From positions 62,001 to 126,000 of the forward strand of contig CAJZBQ010000016.1 in NCBI GenBank assembly GCA_914767885.1: a stretch of DNA of 64,000 nt, read 5' to 3'. The DNA comes from Blepharisma stoltei. Its lineage: Eukaryota; Ciliophora; Heterotrichea; Heterotrichida; Blepharismidae. Shown here one piece after another: positions 10,289 to 22,412 of the stretch (position 1 is the first letter of the stretch; the number at the start of each line of letters is the position of its first letter). The translations under genes and the position numbers were made by a program. A model generated the notes under the pieces. That model saw only the letters and a list, made by a program, of their open reading frames with translations, was not told the DNA's origin and made no database searches.

Positions 10289-13200
10289 ATGGAAATAGTT
10301 TGCTCAGAAATTGGATGCACTTCTAGTCCTTTTATTAAATGCTTTTGCTCTGATGAATTGCTTTTTTTTTGTAAAACCCATATGATGGATCACATTAACA
10401 ATGTCAATAAACCTCACTGTTATGAAAAAATAAAAATTCTGAGCCAAGAGGAAACTAAAAATGATAGAATTAAGGCTTTTAAAGACGTTTATAATAATTT
10501 ACATTCGATAAAATCAAAACTTACGCAAAAGGTAGAAGCACTTTATCAGCCAAAAATAAATAAACTCTATGGAAAAATTGATTCTGACATTGAGGAGGTA
10601 AGCAGTATTTTGGAATATTTAGAGACAGATCAAAATCAAAATTTTTATGAAAATTTCAGGTGTACTTTTGAAGAAAGCTTATCAAAATACCAAAATAATT
10701 CAAAATTATCAGATAATGAAGTCAATTTTATTGAAGATTTTGCAATATTAACTAAAGAAAACGCTTGAAGGTATCAGATAGGAGAAGAAGAAAAAGATTC
10801 AGACTACAGAAAGCTTAGCTTAAATTAAAAAGTCTAATCTAGACGAGCTGATGAACTTGTTGCAGGGAGTCTCCCTTTAATTATTTTCTGCTTCTAAGAC
10901 TTACTATGAGATCATTATTTCTTATAGTTACTGACAACGAATAGCACCATTTAAACTGAATGAATTTTTTTTCTCTAGCAGGAGACAAACAGTGCTGGGC
11001 AGAGAACAAAATTCAACGATAGCAGAAAATCTAGCAATTTATAATCATTTTGCTGGTTTTAGCTGCAGCAAGATCTCCAAAAGACTATATCTGAGAAATA
11101 ATGGGCTGGCAGCACTATTTATTTATATAGAGAACAAAAAGCTTATTTCTGAAACCACACCATTTAAATTAGATGAGCTTTATTCTTACGCAATTTTAAG
11201 ATTTTTGGATTATTTTGAAGCAGGTACCCTCTCAAATAGTTTTTTTAACTTAACCAATTTTTGTGATAAAGAAAAGATCCTTCTCTATACCGTTGAAAAA
11301 TTGACTGATGACCATAAAAAACTGCTTTATAATATTGTCCTTATGACAAGATGAAATAAAAATTTGGCTCAAGCCGGCTCTAATTCTATGTCGATTTTAA
11401 TTAAAGCAGAGCATCGTTTTGATAGGGAAGATTTATCTGGGATTTGTATACCTCAAGCAAATTTGTCAAATGGAGTATTTTATAAAACTAATTTCAGTAA
11501 AGCAGACTTGAGCAATTGTGTATTATCATGTGCACAGTTTTTAGATGTAACTTTAAATAGAACTGCTTTACCAAAAATTAAACCAAATAAAGAATTTCCC
11601 CGTATAAAAGTGTACTCCGTAGCAATTTCTCACAATGGAGCATGGGTCGCAATTTGTCAATATGATAGGATTACTATATATGATGCATATACCTCAAAAA
11701 AGCAAAAAGAATGCTACGAACAATCCATCAATGATTTTCTTCAAGTAGTCTCATGGTCATATGATGATAGGTTTATAGCCTCCTGCGACTGGCTTGGGAC
11801 TGTTTTTATTTGGGAATGGGATGATTCCAGTGAGTTTAGCCAGTTAATATCTAAAATTATGCCAGCTCAAGGCTCATTGACTAAAGTCTTATGAGCGCCT
11901 AATGACTATAGGATTGCATCATGCAGGACCAATGGTACTATAAAAATATGAGATGCTTTTACAAACGAAACTATTTTTGAAGATCAAGATGTATTAATAA
12001 CTGTTTTGGCATGATCTAGTTCTGGAAAATATTTGGCGTATTATTGTGCAAACGAAATTATAAGAATACTGGACTCAGAAACTAGAAGGAAGGATTTTAA
12101 TATAAAAACTAGTAAATTGTACGCACTAGAATGGATTTACAATGAAAAATACTTATATAAATTAAAAAAACTTCTATTAATTAGCAAAAAGCTTCTCTCG
12201 CTTTGTCAAAATTATTCAGCATCTAATTTAGATTTATGTCAAAAAATTTTTGCATTCAAAATCACTTTTACAAGAAAAAAATTGTCTAATCTTTTATGTC
12301 TTTTATCTTAAAAAGCCAACAGCATCAAAAAAGCTGATCTTCTAATCATTATTACCTTATTTAAATTTCTGATCAGAATTATCGATATAAATAGAGAAAA
12401 ATAATTGAACTTACTGTTGGTGGCGCGCGAAGGCCAGTGCTGTTAAAGTGTATAGGTTTTGAACTTGCTTAATTTATTCTGCTCCAGTTACTTTTTGTTA
12501 ATCTTGGTAGTGCATCTGCAGCTGGCGTTGTGATGGAAAATGCTTTTAAAGAGATAAAATCTAGCTAAAAAGGAAGAGATATTGCTGCTGAGAAGCAAAC
12601 CTATTAATAGATATTATAGAGCCCAATCTCTGAAAAATAGCATTTTATAAAAATAAACCCATAGTTTGATACCTACATGAATCAGAAAGTGAATTTTATG
12701 CTAATCTTCAACAAACTGCATAGTATTTGGTGGAGAGGGTAAAAATATTAAAATATGAAAATTTTTAACTGGGGAAGATTTTTCATTTCCAAAAAAAATT
12801 GATTCACCTATAAGAGTACTTACTCCCCTTAGCGGGAAAGTTTTTTTACTAAATATTGATGGGATAGATTTTAACTTTAAAAATTTATGCAGTTAACCTC
12901 AAATTTAATATATTTGGTATAAATACCATTATTATAATCAAACTAATATCAAAATTGTTATATAAAAACCAATTCATTAGCAATCTCACCTGTTAGGTCT
13001 TTTTTGTACTAATAAACTAGTTTACTGACTGTAATCAGTCCATTATTTCCCAGCTGAATAGCAAACTTGTTGCATAAAAATATTCTAAGGCAATATCAAA
13101 GAAAAGACCATCTTTTTAAAATAATATTTTCGATAATTTATAAGGAAAAAGTTAAATGAATGGATAACTTATCACTTTTAGCTGTTGGAAACTTAGATGG

Positions 13201-13581
13201 ATCAATAATGATATTGAGTATAATTGAGGACGATAATCAGCCTCCTTACTGTTCCTATCATTATAAATTATTAATTTTTTGCCACTCATTAGATATTTAC
13301 TCTTTATCTTGGTCTGATAGCAATAATTTATTAGCATGCTGAAATTATTGATAAATGCCTAAGTCCTACTCTATAATACAGGATTTCTTAATAGTCTATT
13401 TATAATAAAATGTATATCTGGAAGTGCTGATGGGACATTAAAAATTTTAAAAATAAATCCTGAAGAAAGTAAAGGAGGGGATGCAGAAACAGCCCAGTCT
13501 TTAGAAGATACATCTTTCACTGAAAACCTCGTATGGTCCTCCAAAGCATCTGATTTTATTCATGCAATATCAAAGAGATAA
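10289..13581 (+). CDS. Zinc-motif/coiled-coil/pentapeptide/WD40 protein 2
   Basis: ATG 10289. N-terminal C-x4-C-x7-C-x-C-x8-C-x2-H-x3-H, coiled coil, pentapeptide block (..CIPQANLSNGVFY..), then WD40 repeats with TGA Trp codons. The C-terminus ends at the UAA near 13579. Four IESs (10818-11145, 12156-12722, 12896-13140, 13334-13416) cut the propeller; removing each gives an alignment in register with proteins 1 and 3 (..NEKYL|VFGGE.., ..NNLL|SGSADG..). Function unknown; same inferred scaffold role as its paralogues. The frame is intact after excision, so it is probably expressed. Confidence 0.75.
10818..11145. mobile_element. IES, 328 bp, in WD40 gene 2
   Basis: TA-bounded with an extended AAGCTTA direct repeat at both ends. 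Excision restores ..DYRK|LISETT.., matching the paralogue. No family assignment. Confidence 0.75.
12156..12722. mobile_element. IES, 567 bp, in WD40 gene 2
   Basis: TA-bounded. The join ..EKYL|VFGGEGK.. is in frame and matches the paralogous WD40 repeat. Short open stretches inside (near 12480-12570) have no recognised family. Confidence 0.7.
12896..13140. mobile_element. IES, 245 bp, in WD40 gene 2
   Basis: TA-bounded AT-rich insert. Excision gives ..NLCS|YKEKVKWMDNL.. in frame. Confidence 0.65.
13334..13416. other. IES, 83 bp, in WD40 gene 2
   Basis: TA-bounded. The join recreates the SGSADGT WD-repeat strand seen in paralogue 3. Confidence 0.75.
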
Positions 13582-13612
13582 ATATATCATTATTTAAATT
13601 TATTGAAAAAAA

Positions 13613-14977
13613 TTAACTAATTGGTACATCTGGAGAAAAATTTATTTCTTCCTTCAATTCCCAATTAATGAAACAGTGAAATTCACTGAAGTTCATCGCT
13701 GAGTAAAATTTTTTGTCTTTTAGCATATGAAAGCCATGTGAATATTTTCCTTTTATTTCTAAAGGTGGCATTTTTGATTCTTTTTTATTTTTTATGTCAA
13801 TTTTCACAGCTTCATTTAAAGGAATAGCGGAGGTAATGCAGCCGCCAAAAATTATAAGAAAATTCTCACAGAGGCCTACTATTCCAGGGCTCATTCTATG
13901 ATAAATGGGCATGCATCCTATTAATTCTTTTCATTGATCAATAGCTTCGTCAAATACTTCACAATAGTGTTCATAATTTCCTCCAACAACATAGACTTTT
14001 CCAAGCAATGAACAGGCTGATGGGGAACTCCTTGGGTAATTTAATGGTGTAAATTCATACCATTTGCCGTATTTAAAGATTTCAACAGCTTTTAAATATG
14101 ATCTATTATAATATCCAGCAATTACTGCTGGAAAACCTTTGATAAATGTGATGCAATGTCAGTATCTCTCATGGTTTAGGCTATTTTGATGTGTTAAAGT
14201 TCGGTTAGTTATATTAAAAATATCGCATTTTTTAGGGTTCTTATTACCTCCTGTAATCAATATCTCATCTGGGCTGATTAGCATCATTCTCGATGATGGC
14301 TCAACTGATAAATTATCAAACTTTTCTTCCTTTTTTCCATCAAAACAAGCGAGGCTAAAAACATCAATGCCAAGATTTGTAATGTCAAAGCAATAGCTGT
14401 TATAAGTGCTTAGTAAGTGGCTAAATGTAGAACTATAAAATGATATTTTTTCTCACAATCTTCTTTGGTCTTTTTTTATAATCTCTATTTTTGGAGGCTC
14501 CATTTGACTTATAATGCTCTCAGAGTAAGAAGAATAGTCATTTATAAGCAAATTTTCCAGTTGGCTATAGTAATCCTTCCTAGAAATTGGCTTTTTACAT
14601 TTTTCTTTTAAATTTTTGCATGTAATAATTGTCTCTAGCAGCTGATTATTTATCATTTTTCTTGTATGAGTTATGCTTTTTAATAGTTTTCTATGAAATT
14701 TTTCTAATTTGTCGATTTTCCTTGAGAACTTTTCGAACAGCTTAGAAGTTTTCTCTATAATTCAATCAAGCTTTTGAAATAAACTACTAAGAACTTTCTG
14801 ATTGATTGGAACTGTCTTCATCGGCTCATGGATTCTTTCACTTGACGTTTCCAGATGATATCTAAAGTGCGGTTCACATAAATAATGAGTCGATTTGTCA
14901 CATAAGCAAATGATTTCAACATTTTTCTCACAATTCTCCTCTTCACAACTAATAGGTCTACAATCTTCATAGTCCAT
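13613..14977 (-). CDS. Zinc-motif/coiled-coil/kelch protein 2 (intact)
   Basis: A single uninterrupted frame when TGA is Trp (e.g. ..QKLDW.., ..RRLWEK.., ..ERYWHC..), about 450 residues. Residues ~10-42 carry the C-x4-C-x7-C-x-C-x8-C-x2-H-x3-H motif, 45-165 are coiled coil ending in KKPISRKDYYSQLE, and the rest is kelch-like repeats with glycine pairs (LITGGN, YVVGGN, IIFGGC). This is the only family member with no IES and serves as the reference for the others. Function unknown. It is convergent with WD40 gene 2 (gap about 30 bp). Confidence 0.8.
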
Positions 14978-14979
14978 GA

Positions 14980-15790
14980 TATTATTAATTAAGGTTAAGA
15001 GAAAATGATTTATGCGATTCTAAGCAGCTTAATAGCTTATCTGAGACCGCTGTTAAAACTTTATCTATAACTTGTACGAGAAAGACTTAGCGCATAATTT
15101 TAATTTATTAAGGTCTTTTGATTTTTAAATTCACTCCTTACGCCCTCAAATTCCTACACCTTAATATAAAGAATGAAAATTTTGGTGCTGTTAATATTTC
15201 TTCTATTTTATATCATCTAACGTAAGAAGTTCTATTATTGTCTTGCATTTTCTGTATATTCATCCTTTTTTACAAATATTTTCTGATGATCAGCCTGTCT
15301 ATTATTTGATCACAAAAATAAACTTTCTCTTTTTCATAAGAGAACACATTCAATTTTTCATTAGATCTTGTAAAGGCAAGTAATAATTTGAAATATTTAG
15401 GTTTTCCTTTTATATTTTTATTAGAAAAAATAACAATTCAATGTTTCTTATTATAAATGTTCAGTTTTTTTTTGATTTTTCGTGTAAACTTCATTTCTTC
15501 AATTCGTTTAGATATTTTTTCTGTATAATTAAAATACTTTCCATCAAAAGTAAAAATTTTTTTTCCTTCAAAAACATTAATTTGCTTAAAAATTGCCCAA
15601 AACACTTAGGAATTCAAAAATAGAATTTACTTAGCAGAACTGCGATGATATATCCGACACCTTAGTTGCTTGCTTGGATTTCTCTGAAAAATTTTATAAT
15701 ATTGACTTAAAAGTATGAAAATTTAAAAACCAGATTCCATATATAACTGCATAGCGATATTATAAATATATTTCCAAGAGTTTTGCTGTA
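14980..15790. other. Intergenic, divergent promoter region
   Basis: AT-rich, non-coding in all frames by any family criterion. It lies between the divergent starts of kelch gene 2 and WD40 gene 3, so presumably holds both promoters. No specific motif is claimed. Confidence 0.5.
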
Positions 15791-15794
15791 TAAA

Positions 15795-18700
15795 ATGACT
15801 GATACATCTGAAGAATCTTGCTCATTTGAAAACTGTATTAATCCTTCTGAGGCTCAATGCATTTGCTTAATCCAACCAAAATCTTATTGCAGAACCCATT
15901 TATTTAAGCATTTAGAAAAATTTGACCTAGATCACAAAACCCAAAGGATAGCTAATTATGACCAAAAAATTTGGCGAGAAAAAGCTGAAGAAATAAATAA
16001 GATTTCAACTGATTTAATGAACTATAAAGAATCCTTTAAGCAAAAAATTGAAAGTCTCCTAAAAACTGATGAATTTTATGCAAAAATTGAAAATAACCTT
16101 GAAATTGCAAGACAATTGACTGAATTTTTGACAGTAAATTGCTCTAAAAATAGTCTAGGAGTTGCATTTGAGACTAAGTTTGGCCAATCTTATGAAAAAA
16201 GTCTAAATGCATTAAAAGAAGAAATCTTAATAATATCCAAAACTGTTGATGACATAAAAGATATATTTCTAATAAAATCAGACGATTTTTGAAAAAGCAA
16301 AGTTTATAAAGAAATAGATAATTCAGACTATAAAGCCTTATGCAATGAAATAACCCCATTAAATATTGATTATTTATACTCCCAAACAATTCTGAAATTT
16401 TTTGATGAAATCAAAAATTTCAAGGACTCTGAAGCTAATCTTTTCGACAACCTTAAAGACCATTACTTTAATAAAACCAATTTTTGTGATAAAGAAATTA
16501 TCTTATCTAATTTAGCTGATAAACTATCAGAAGAAAATCAAAAATTGCTTTACAATATTGTCTGCCTTTCAAGAAAAAATAACTCTATAATTCAATCAGC
16601 TTCCAATGCTTTTTCAATTTTATTCTATATTCAACTATTATTAATAAGATATTGGAAACATTGACACTAATTTTTACATAAAAATAAAGGAAATAATAAA
16701 TTATTTTGCGTGAAATAGTCTAAAAACGCTTACTCCCCCCCCTCCGTGAGTGAACAAAAAAATTTTGTTCACTCACGGAGGGGTTAAATTTTTTTTTTTA
16801 AAAAATTTATATATAAATTTTCTAAAAAATTTTTTTTTTTGAAATTTAAAAAAATCCTAATTTGCAAAAATTTGAAAGCAAATATTATTTAATTTATAAA
16901 ATTTATGTTTTAAAATGCAATTCATTTAAAATTAAACAGAATTAGCTCAGATTTCATTATATTAATTATCATTTATATATCAAAATTTTTTTCTATAAAA
17001 AAATTTTGTTCACTCACGGAGGGTGGGTTTTTGGGCAAAAAATGGCGATTTTTCTAATGGTTTTGTTCACTCACGGAGGGGGGGGGGGAGTTAGTAAAAT
17101 CAAACTATCCATTTACTTTTGCAAATTTTTCTAACGTAAAAATTCCTTATGCAAATTTATCTGGTAAAGCTTTCTATAGGACTAATTTTGGCAACGCAGA
17201 TTTAAGCTATTGCAATGTTTCTAAAAGTCAATTATTAAATTGCTTTGTAAATTGCTTAAACTTGACTGGGGTCACTCAATCTGTTTCATCTGAACAATTA
17301 GTAATCTATTGTGTTTCTTTTTCCCATAATGAGAATTGAATTGCGGCTTCTCAACTTCACAAAATCTTACTTTATGCATCAGATTCCCCAAAAAATCCTA
17401 AAGAACTCTCTCATCGTGATATTTCCTGTGCTGCTAAAAGCATTAGCTGGTCTTTCGATGACAACTATCTTGTATAACGTCTGCATGATTTAGTCTCCTT
17501 CAGGCAATATTTTTCCGCATCTTGGATCTGCCTTGTAATCTTAGGGTGGCTCGTCAGAATTCCAAATTACGTCAAGGCACGCAAAAGAGTGCAGACGCTA
17601 TATCTGGACACTACGAAGGACACATGTTTATATGGGATCTATTAAACAAAGAAAACCCGCTTTTAATAAGATTGGATAAATATCACAATGAAGAAATATT
17701 ATCTGTGTCATGAAGTCCTATCGACTACAGAATTGCTTCTGGGAGTGCTTCCCAAGATATAAAAATATGAGATAAAGAAACCAGTCAAATTTTATATCAG
17801 AGATATAAGCAAGGCTATTGAATTTTAGAGTTATTATGGTCTCAAACAGCTAAATACATCTGCTATAGGCTTGGGAACGGAGGAATTAAAATAATAGACA
17901 TAGAAAATAAAGAAACATTAAATATGCATTTGGGCTCAGAAATCTGCGGCATCGATTGGATTTTCTATGATTTTAGTGAATTAATCATTTAGATTTTATA
18001 CATTTCAAAGTGGTAGCATCAGCAGCCTTTTTATCTAGAAGCATGCTAGATGACGACCGAAAGGGTGAGAAGATCTTCATGGGCAGCTTTTTACCTGCTA
18101 AGAGTATGTTCTGCCAAAAATCACCCTCCTTGGATCTATAAGGCAATAAAAACTATAGTAGTCTCTTTTCTTCCTTAGGCAACGAACTACCCTACGTGGC
18201 AGTATCATATTGGCATTGTGGATTAGGTCCACATAGAAAGCAAGCCCTATAATAATAAAAATCATGGAGGAGGAATAGTTCTCAAAGAAGTGCCGATTTC
18301 TTACATGGCAATTTTATTATTATTGATTAGCTATGATAACTATATTGCATTTGGAGCATTGAAAAGTATTAAAATATGGGACTATAAAACAAATACAATA
18401 TGCAATACCTCTAAAATAGAATTTTCTTCAATAATTAAGTGCATTAAGTGGCTAGCAGATTGATATCTAATAGCTGCAGGGCTTGAGAATGGAACCATAG
18501 TTATATGTAGTGTTGAGGAAAATGAAGAAAGGAATGCTGAGTTTGAAATTAGTTTTTTATTTAAGTTTAGAGGGCATGGAAGCGATGTAAGATCACTTAC
18601 ATGGTCTTGCAAGGGAAGCTTACTGGCATCAGGAAGTCATGATGGGACTGCAAAAATATGAAAAATAAAAAGAAATTTTGAAGAAGATCTAAATTCTGAA

Positions 18701-18850
18701 GCAACCAGATCGTTAACTTTAATTACAAAATATGAAAATTCAGATAACTCCACAATCGAAGAGGCTTACTTGCAAGATAGACCGAATTCAGTTTTTGAAG
18801 AATTTTTATGGTCATCAGAGCCTAACATCTTTATTAATTTATCACCATAA
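15795..18850 (+). CDS. Zinc-motif/coiled-coil/pentapeptide/WD40 protein 3
   Basis: ATG 15795. Cys/His motif at residues ~8-40, coiled coil, then a helical block and SASNAFSIL, pentapeptide block (..VKIPYANLSGKAFYRTNF..) and WD40 repeats through the UAA at 18848-18850. TGA encodes Trp at WD positions. Three interruptions (16623-17093, 17475-17602, 17968-18333) are removed in frame; for instance ..DDNYLV|SGHYEG.. recreates a WD strand. The C-terminal tail (..EEFLWSSEPN..) matches that of protein 2. The role is inferred from architecture only. Confidence 0.8.
16623..17093. mobile_element. Compound IES (471 bp) containing family A MITE copy 2
   Basis: The family A element occupies 16733-17093 (CTCCCCCCC start, GGGGAG end, TTA flanks). 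The preceding ~110 bp (16623-16732) must also be lost to restore ..FSIL|VKSNYPF... It is either two IESs abutting at one TA or one nested at the edge of another. Confidence 0.75.
17475..17602. other. IES, 128 bp, with 13-bp terminal inverted repeat
   Basis: The ends TATAACGTCTGCA and TGCAGACGCTATA are inverted copies with one mismatch. TA excision gives ..NYLV|SGHYEG... Confidence 0.8.
17968..18333 (-). mobile_element. IES (366 bp) carrying SINE-like element S2
   Basis: Flanked by CTATGAT repeats. In reverse orientation it begins AATAATAAAATTGCC and has a second TTTATTATTATAGGG motif, as other family members. TA excision restores ..WIFY|DNYIAFG... Confidence 0.65.
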
Positions 18851-18874
18851 TATTATTTATTAGATAATATTCTT

Positions 18875-21800
18875 TTAATTAAAGCTTATTTCTTCTTCAA
18901 ATCCCCATGTAATACTGCCTCCGAATATATTAGTAAAGACATAATGAAAAAAATTATTGTCAGTGATAGAATAGCAGTTATATGGATGGGAACTGCCATA
19001 TGGCAAAGCATTCATTTTTGATAATTTTCCTGACTCTCCCTACTATAGATTGGGACAATTTTTTTAATTTAAAAAATAATAATTTTCATATAAATTGTTT
19101 TAACCTAATTTAATGGAAGAAATACAAGTTAAATGCTATTTAAGCGGTTAGCACGCTAATCAGATTAATATTTTAAATAAATTCTCTATAAAATAAATTA
19201 AAAATCAAGAATATTGCTTTCGGTTTATATATCATCTCCAAGCTTTTGGACTACTATTTTTCCTGACGTCTCCCAAGACGATTGGGGGATGTTTCACTAC
19301 ATATGATAGCGAATCCAAATCTCAAATTGACAAACCCTCTATTTAGTGCTAATTTTAGGGTTGGCTTCAGCAACCTATGCTGGTGAAACATCAAACATCA
19401 AGATTACAATAGCCATCCAATATCATAGAGACTCTATATCTTTTAATTTTTAATTTTAAATTTTAATAAAATTTATTTTATTATGAATTTTTTACTATTA
19501 TTTTTTAAAAAAAACCTCTTTAAAATGGAACAGGAAGAAGGGGACTGAGTCAAGATCAGCTTTAACCACTTCGTTTATGAAATTGTCGCCTGCTTTGCCT
19601 CCAAAAATCAAAAGATTATCTCCATAAAGACCTATAACTCCTGGGCTAATTCTATAGCTGATCTCAATATCTATATAAATAAAATGGCATTCGGTTCAAC
19701 CGAAATTAGCTCCGCTAATTTTCTCTACCTCAAGCAATTTTATTTATGGAGTTGAGTTTTATCTCGAGAACTTCTGAACAAAAATAGCGGTTTAACTCTG
19801 GGGATAACCAGAGGAACTGCTCCTCAGTGCGCTCAAGAGGCTCAGGTCTTTACCCTCAGTCGAGGAAGGTGATTCTTAGACGGAACATGCGCAGGAGCTG
19901 AGTCGAAATAAAGCCGTGGCTGCAGCGAAGCCCGTCGAAGCCGGAACACTGTACTTGCCCATGCCTTGGTGAATCAAAGTGGATCGATCCAAAAGTCCAT
20001 GGGTCGACACGTAGACAAATATGGTGGTAGCTCTGGACAAGGCTCCCTCGTAGTGGACATAAAAAACGTTATAAATTAATTAAGATTAAGATCTCAATAT
20101 CTATTTCTTCTCAATCATTTTTAGCCTCATAAAATACTTCAACAACTGGCTTTTTAAAGTTTCCACCAAATAGAAAAATCTTATCAAATACGCAAGATGC
20201 TGCACCAGACCATCTTGGATTTTTTATAGAAGGCATCACTTTTCATCTGTCAAATTCTAGCATCTCTACTGAGCTTAAAGCATCGCTTTGATAATGTCCA
20301 CCAATTACAACAGGGCAGCCTTTAAAAAGAACACAGGAATGCCAATATCTTCCAACATTTAAACTTGGTTTAGACGAAAATTGGTTATTTTCAGTATCAA
20401 GAAGCAAGCATTGGTTTTCGTTTTCAGCTTTTTTGCCTCCAGTGATCATAATTTCATGAGGACTGACAAATAAAAAGCGTGAATGGTGTTCAATATTATG
20501 ATTCATATAAGAAACACTGCCAGATCTGTTAGCTCTTACAACTGCTTGATGGCCATCACTTTCGTTTTTGACATATATAGAATATGCTGAATAAGTATTT
20601 AATAAGTAGCTAAAAAATGAAGTCTTTATTTTTACTTTTTCCCATAAGCCTTGGACTAATTGAATATCTATTCTGTGTTGGATAATAAGAAAATAGCATT
20701 TTTGGCTAAAAAAATGGAATTTCAAGAAAAATATCAATTTAAGGACTTATTAAAAGGAATACAATTTTTGGAGGCTGGATTTCGTTTATAATATGTTCTG
20801 ATTTGGAAATGTCATTTATCAAAATATATTCTAAAGGGCTATAAAAGCTTTTATTTATAACTGGCTCACTTATTATTTTAATGATTTTTTCGCATTGATT
20901 TACGATATAGCGCAAGCCTCATTTTAGATCCCTGAGGACAAGTGTTTTTATATAAAAAATTTAAATTTTGAATTAAGGAAAAATCTGAAAAGTCAATTTT
21001 CTTACTTACTTAATTATCTGGTGTTTAAGGTGTCTAGTGCCGCAGCCCAAAAGGGCCTATGGCAAAACTAGTGACGTAGGCGAGCCATCTTGGAACAGGT
21101 CAGCCCTGGCCAAGCCTTCTATCAACTCCTGCTTCACCAGCCTTGCTGCACGTCTCACCCGGCGCGATGCCGTCGCTCTTGTCGCTCGACTCAGCTCCTG
21201 CGCGTGTTCCGCCTAAGGGTCATCCTCCGTGGGGATGTGCTGAGAGGTAAAAGCCCGAAATCTTGAGAGGACTGAGGAGCAGTTCCTCTGGTTATCCCAG
21301 AGTTAAACCGCTATTGCTGCCCAGAAGTTCTCGAGTGAAAACCTAACCCTATAAATAAAATTCCATGAGGGAGAGAAAATTAGCAAAGCTAATTTCTCTC
21401 GAACCGAATGCCATTTTATTTATGAAAAGTCAATTTTCAAATTGACAAATAGACATATATATGGCATTTTTAAATTGATATTTGACTTTTTGGAAATTTT
21501 TTTGGAATTTCAAAATAATTTTTTTCTTTGAAGGGCTTTTCCTTGAAAATCTATAGGGGCGCACACGCTATAGAATCCATTTCTTTGGTCAGTCTTTTAT
21601 TTGCTTTAAGAGCTTTTTTGATAATTCGTGAGTGTTCTTGGACACTTTTTTCAGTTTCTGCATTGACTTCGACTATGATTTTTTCAGTTTCTAGTTTAAC
21701 TTCGATTATTTTATTTAAAAGACTGCTATGAGCTTCTGAATTGATAGGCTTAAGGAGTTGAGTGCTATGGAGTTCATGAGGACATGCTTGAGTGTGATTA

Positions 21801-21895
21801 AAGTAATCATTTTCGCATCAATAATAAGTTTGATTATTACAACTGCAAAATACTATAGGCTGTATTTGGCAACTTTGATTCGAGCACCGTGACAT
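18875..21895 (-). CDS. Zinc-motif/coiled-coil/kelch protein 3
   Basis: ATG 21895. The N-terminus carries C-x4-C-x7-C-x-C, but the last Cys is followed by End-Asp rather than x2-His (..CENDYFNH), so the site may be degenerate. Coiled coil follows, then kelch repeats (..MITGGKKAE.., ..VVIGGHY.., ..FLFGGNFKK.., ..LLIFGGKAG..) and a C-terminus near 18875 (..TWGFEEEISFN). Interrupted by IESs at 20951-21570 and 20671-20761 and by SINE-like element S3. A further interruption between ~19040 and ~19515 could not be resolved to a clean in-frame join, so the gene may be damaged there. Convergent with WD40 gene 3 (24-bp gap). Confidence 0.65.
19040..19515. other. Unresolved insertion in kelch gene 3
   Basis: Non-coding block between two kelch-coding parts. 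It has no in-frame TA-TA solution that I could find. Internal GC-richer tract at ~19240-19420. Confidence 0.45.
19675..20089 (+). mobile_element. SINE-like element S3 with 15-bp target duplications
   Basis: Direct repeats GATCTCAATATCTAT flank it (19660-19674, 20090-20104). It opens with two AATAAAAT/ATTTTATTTAT motifs around a hairpin, carries GAGAACTTCTG and a GTTTAACTCTGGG block, and ends in a TTAATTAAGATTAAG tail. No ORF. Removing one repeat plus the element restores the kelch frame. Confidence 0.75.
20671..20761. other. IES, 91 bp, in kelch gene 3
   Basis: TA-bounded. The join ..QPPKIV|DIQLVQ.. is in frame. Confidence 0.75.
20951..21570. mobile_element. IES, 620 bp, containing SINE-like element S4
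   Basis: TA-bounded. Excision gives ..KEMDS|IKTLVLRD... Inside it, S4 (21002-21422, reverse orientation) is flanked by perfect 16-bp repeats TGAAAAGTCAATTTTC (20986-21001, 21423-21438), so S4 jumped into a pre-existing IES. Confidence 0.8.
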
Positions 21896-21950
21896 GATAT
21901 TTTTATTAAAAATTAATTTTTATAGATTGTTAATCAAAATATGATAATTA

Positions 21951-22354
21951 AATATAGTGTCTCAGCCCGGTATGGTCTTCTGACCATGATGCCTAGAGCA
22001 ATTATTTAATTATATAAGGCAAGGTTTTGCAAACTCAGAAATGGACAGCAATATCATATAAGCAATTCCGGTAGTGAGCGGAGCCTGATCCAAGTACCTT
22101 TTCAAGATCAGATTTTACCTCATGGAAAGGGAAGGCTTAGATAAGGAAGTCCAGGAGCGTCTTTTGACCCGAAGAGTTTGAAAGGATAGTCGAAATCCGA
22201 ACGCCAAAGCCAAGGGACCATTCAGTCTTGATACCGACGTGGTGCACAACGCGAAGAAGGAGCGGTGATCCCGAAGCGGGGGCAGAAGTTCGTGCAAATA
22301 AGGTGATATTTGGCGTTAAATGGAAGGCTTAAACCCTTAAATCAAAAGAGGTGT
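21951..22354. mobile_element. SINE-like element S7, about 404 bp, with ~22-bp target duplication
   Basis: Near-identical direct repeats beginning GTTAATCAAAAT (21929-21950 and 22355-22377, one indel). The body is GC-richer and has no ORF with support. It lies between kelch gene 3 and the PPKL gene and shares blocks with the insertion at 6922-7146. Confidence 0.7.
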
Positions 22355-22412
22355 GTTAATCAAAATTATGATAATTATTAATAAGAAAAATCTTTATCAT
22401 TATTATCTTTAT

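Noticed and set aside
12480-12600. Possible small gene fragment (..SAAGVVMENAFKEIK..) in the IES of WD40 gene 2
   Set aside because: Too short and broken by stops; no family could be named.
22115-22297. Arg/Ser-rich 60-residue frame
   Set aside because: It lies within SINE-like element S7, with no support as a gene.
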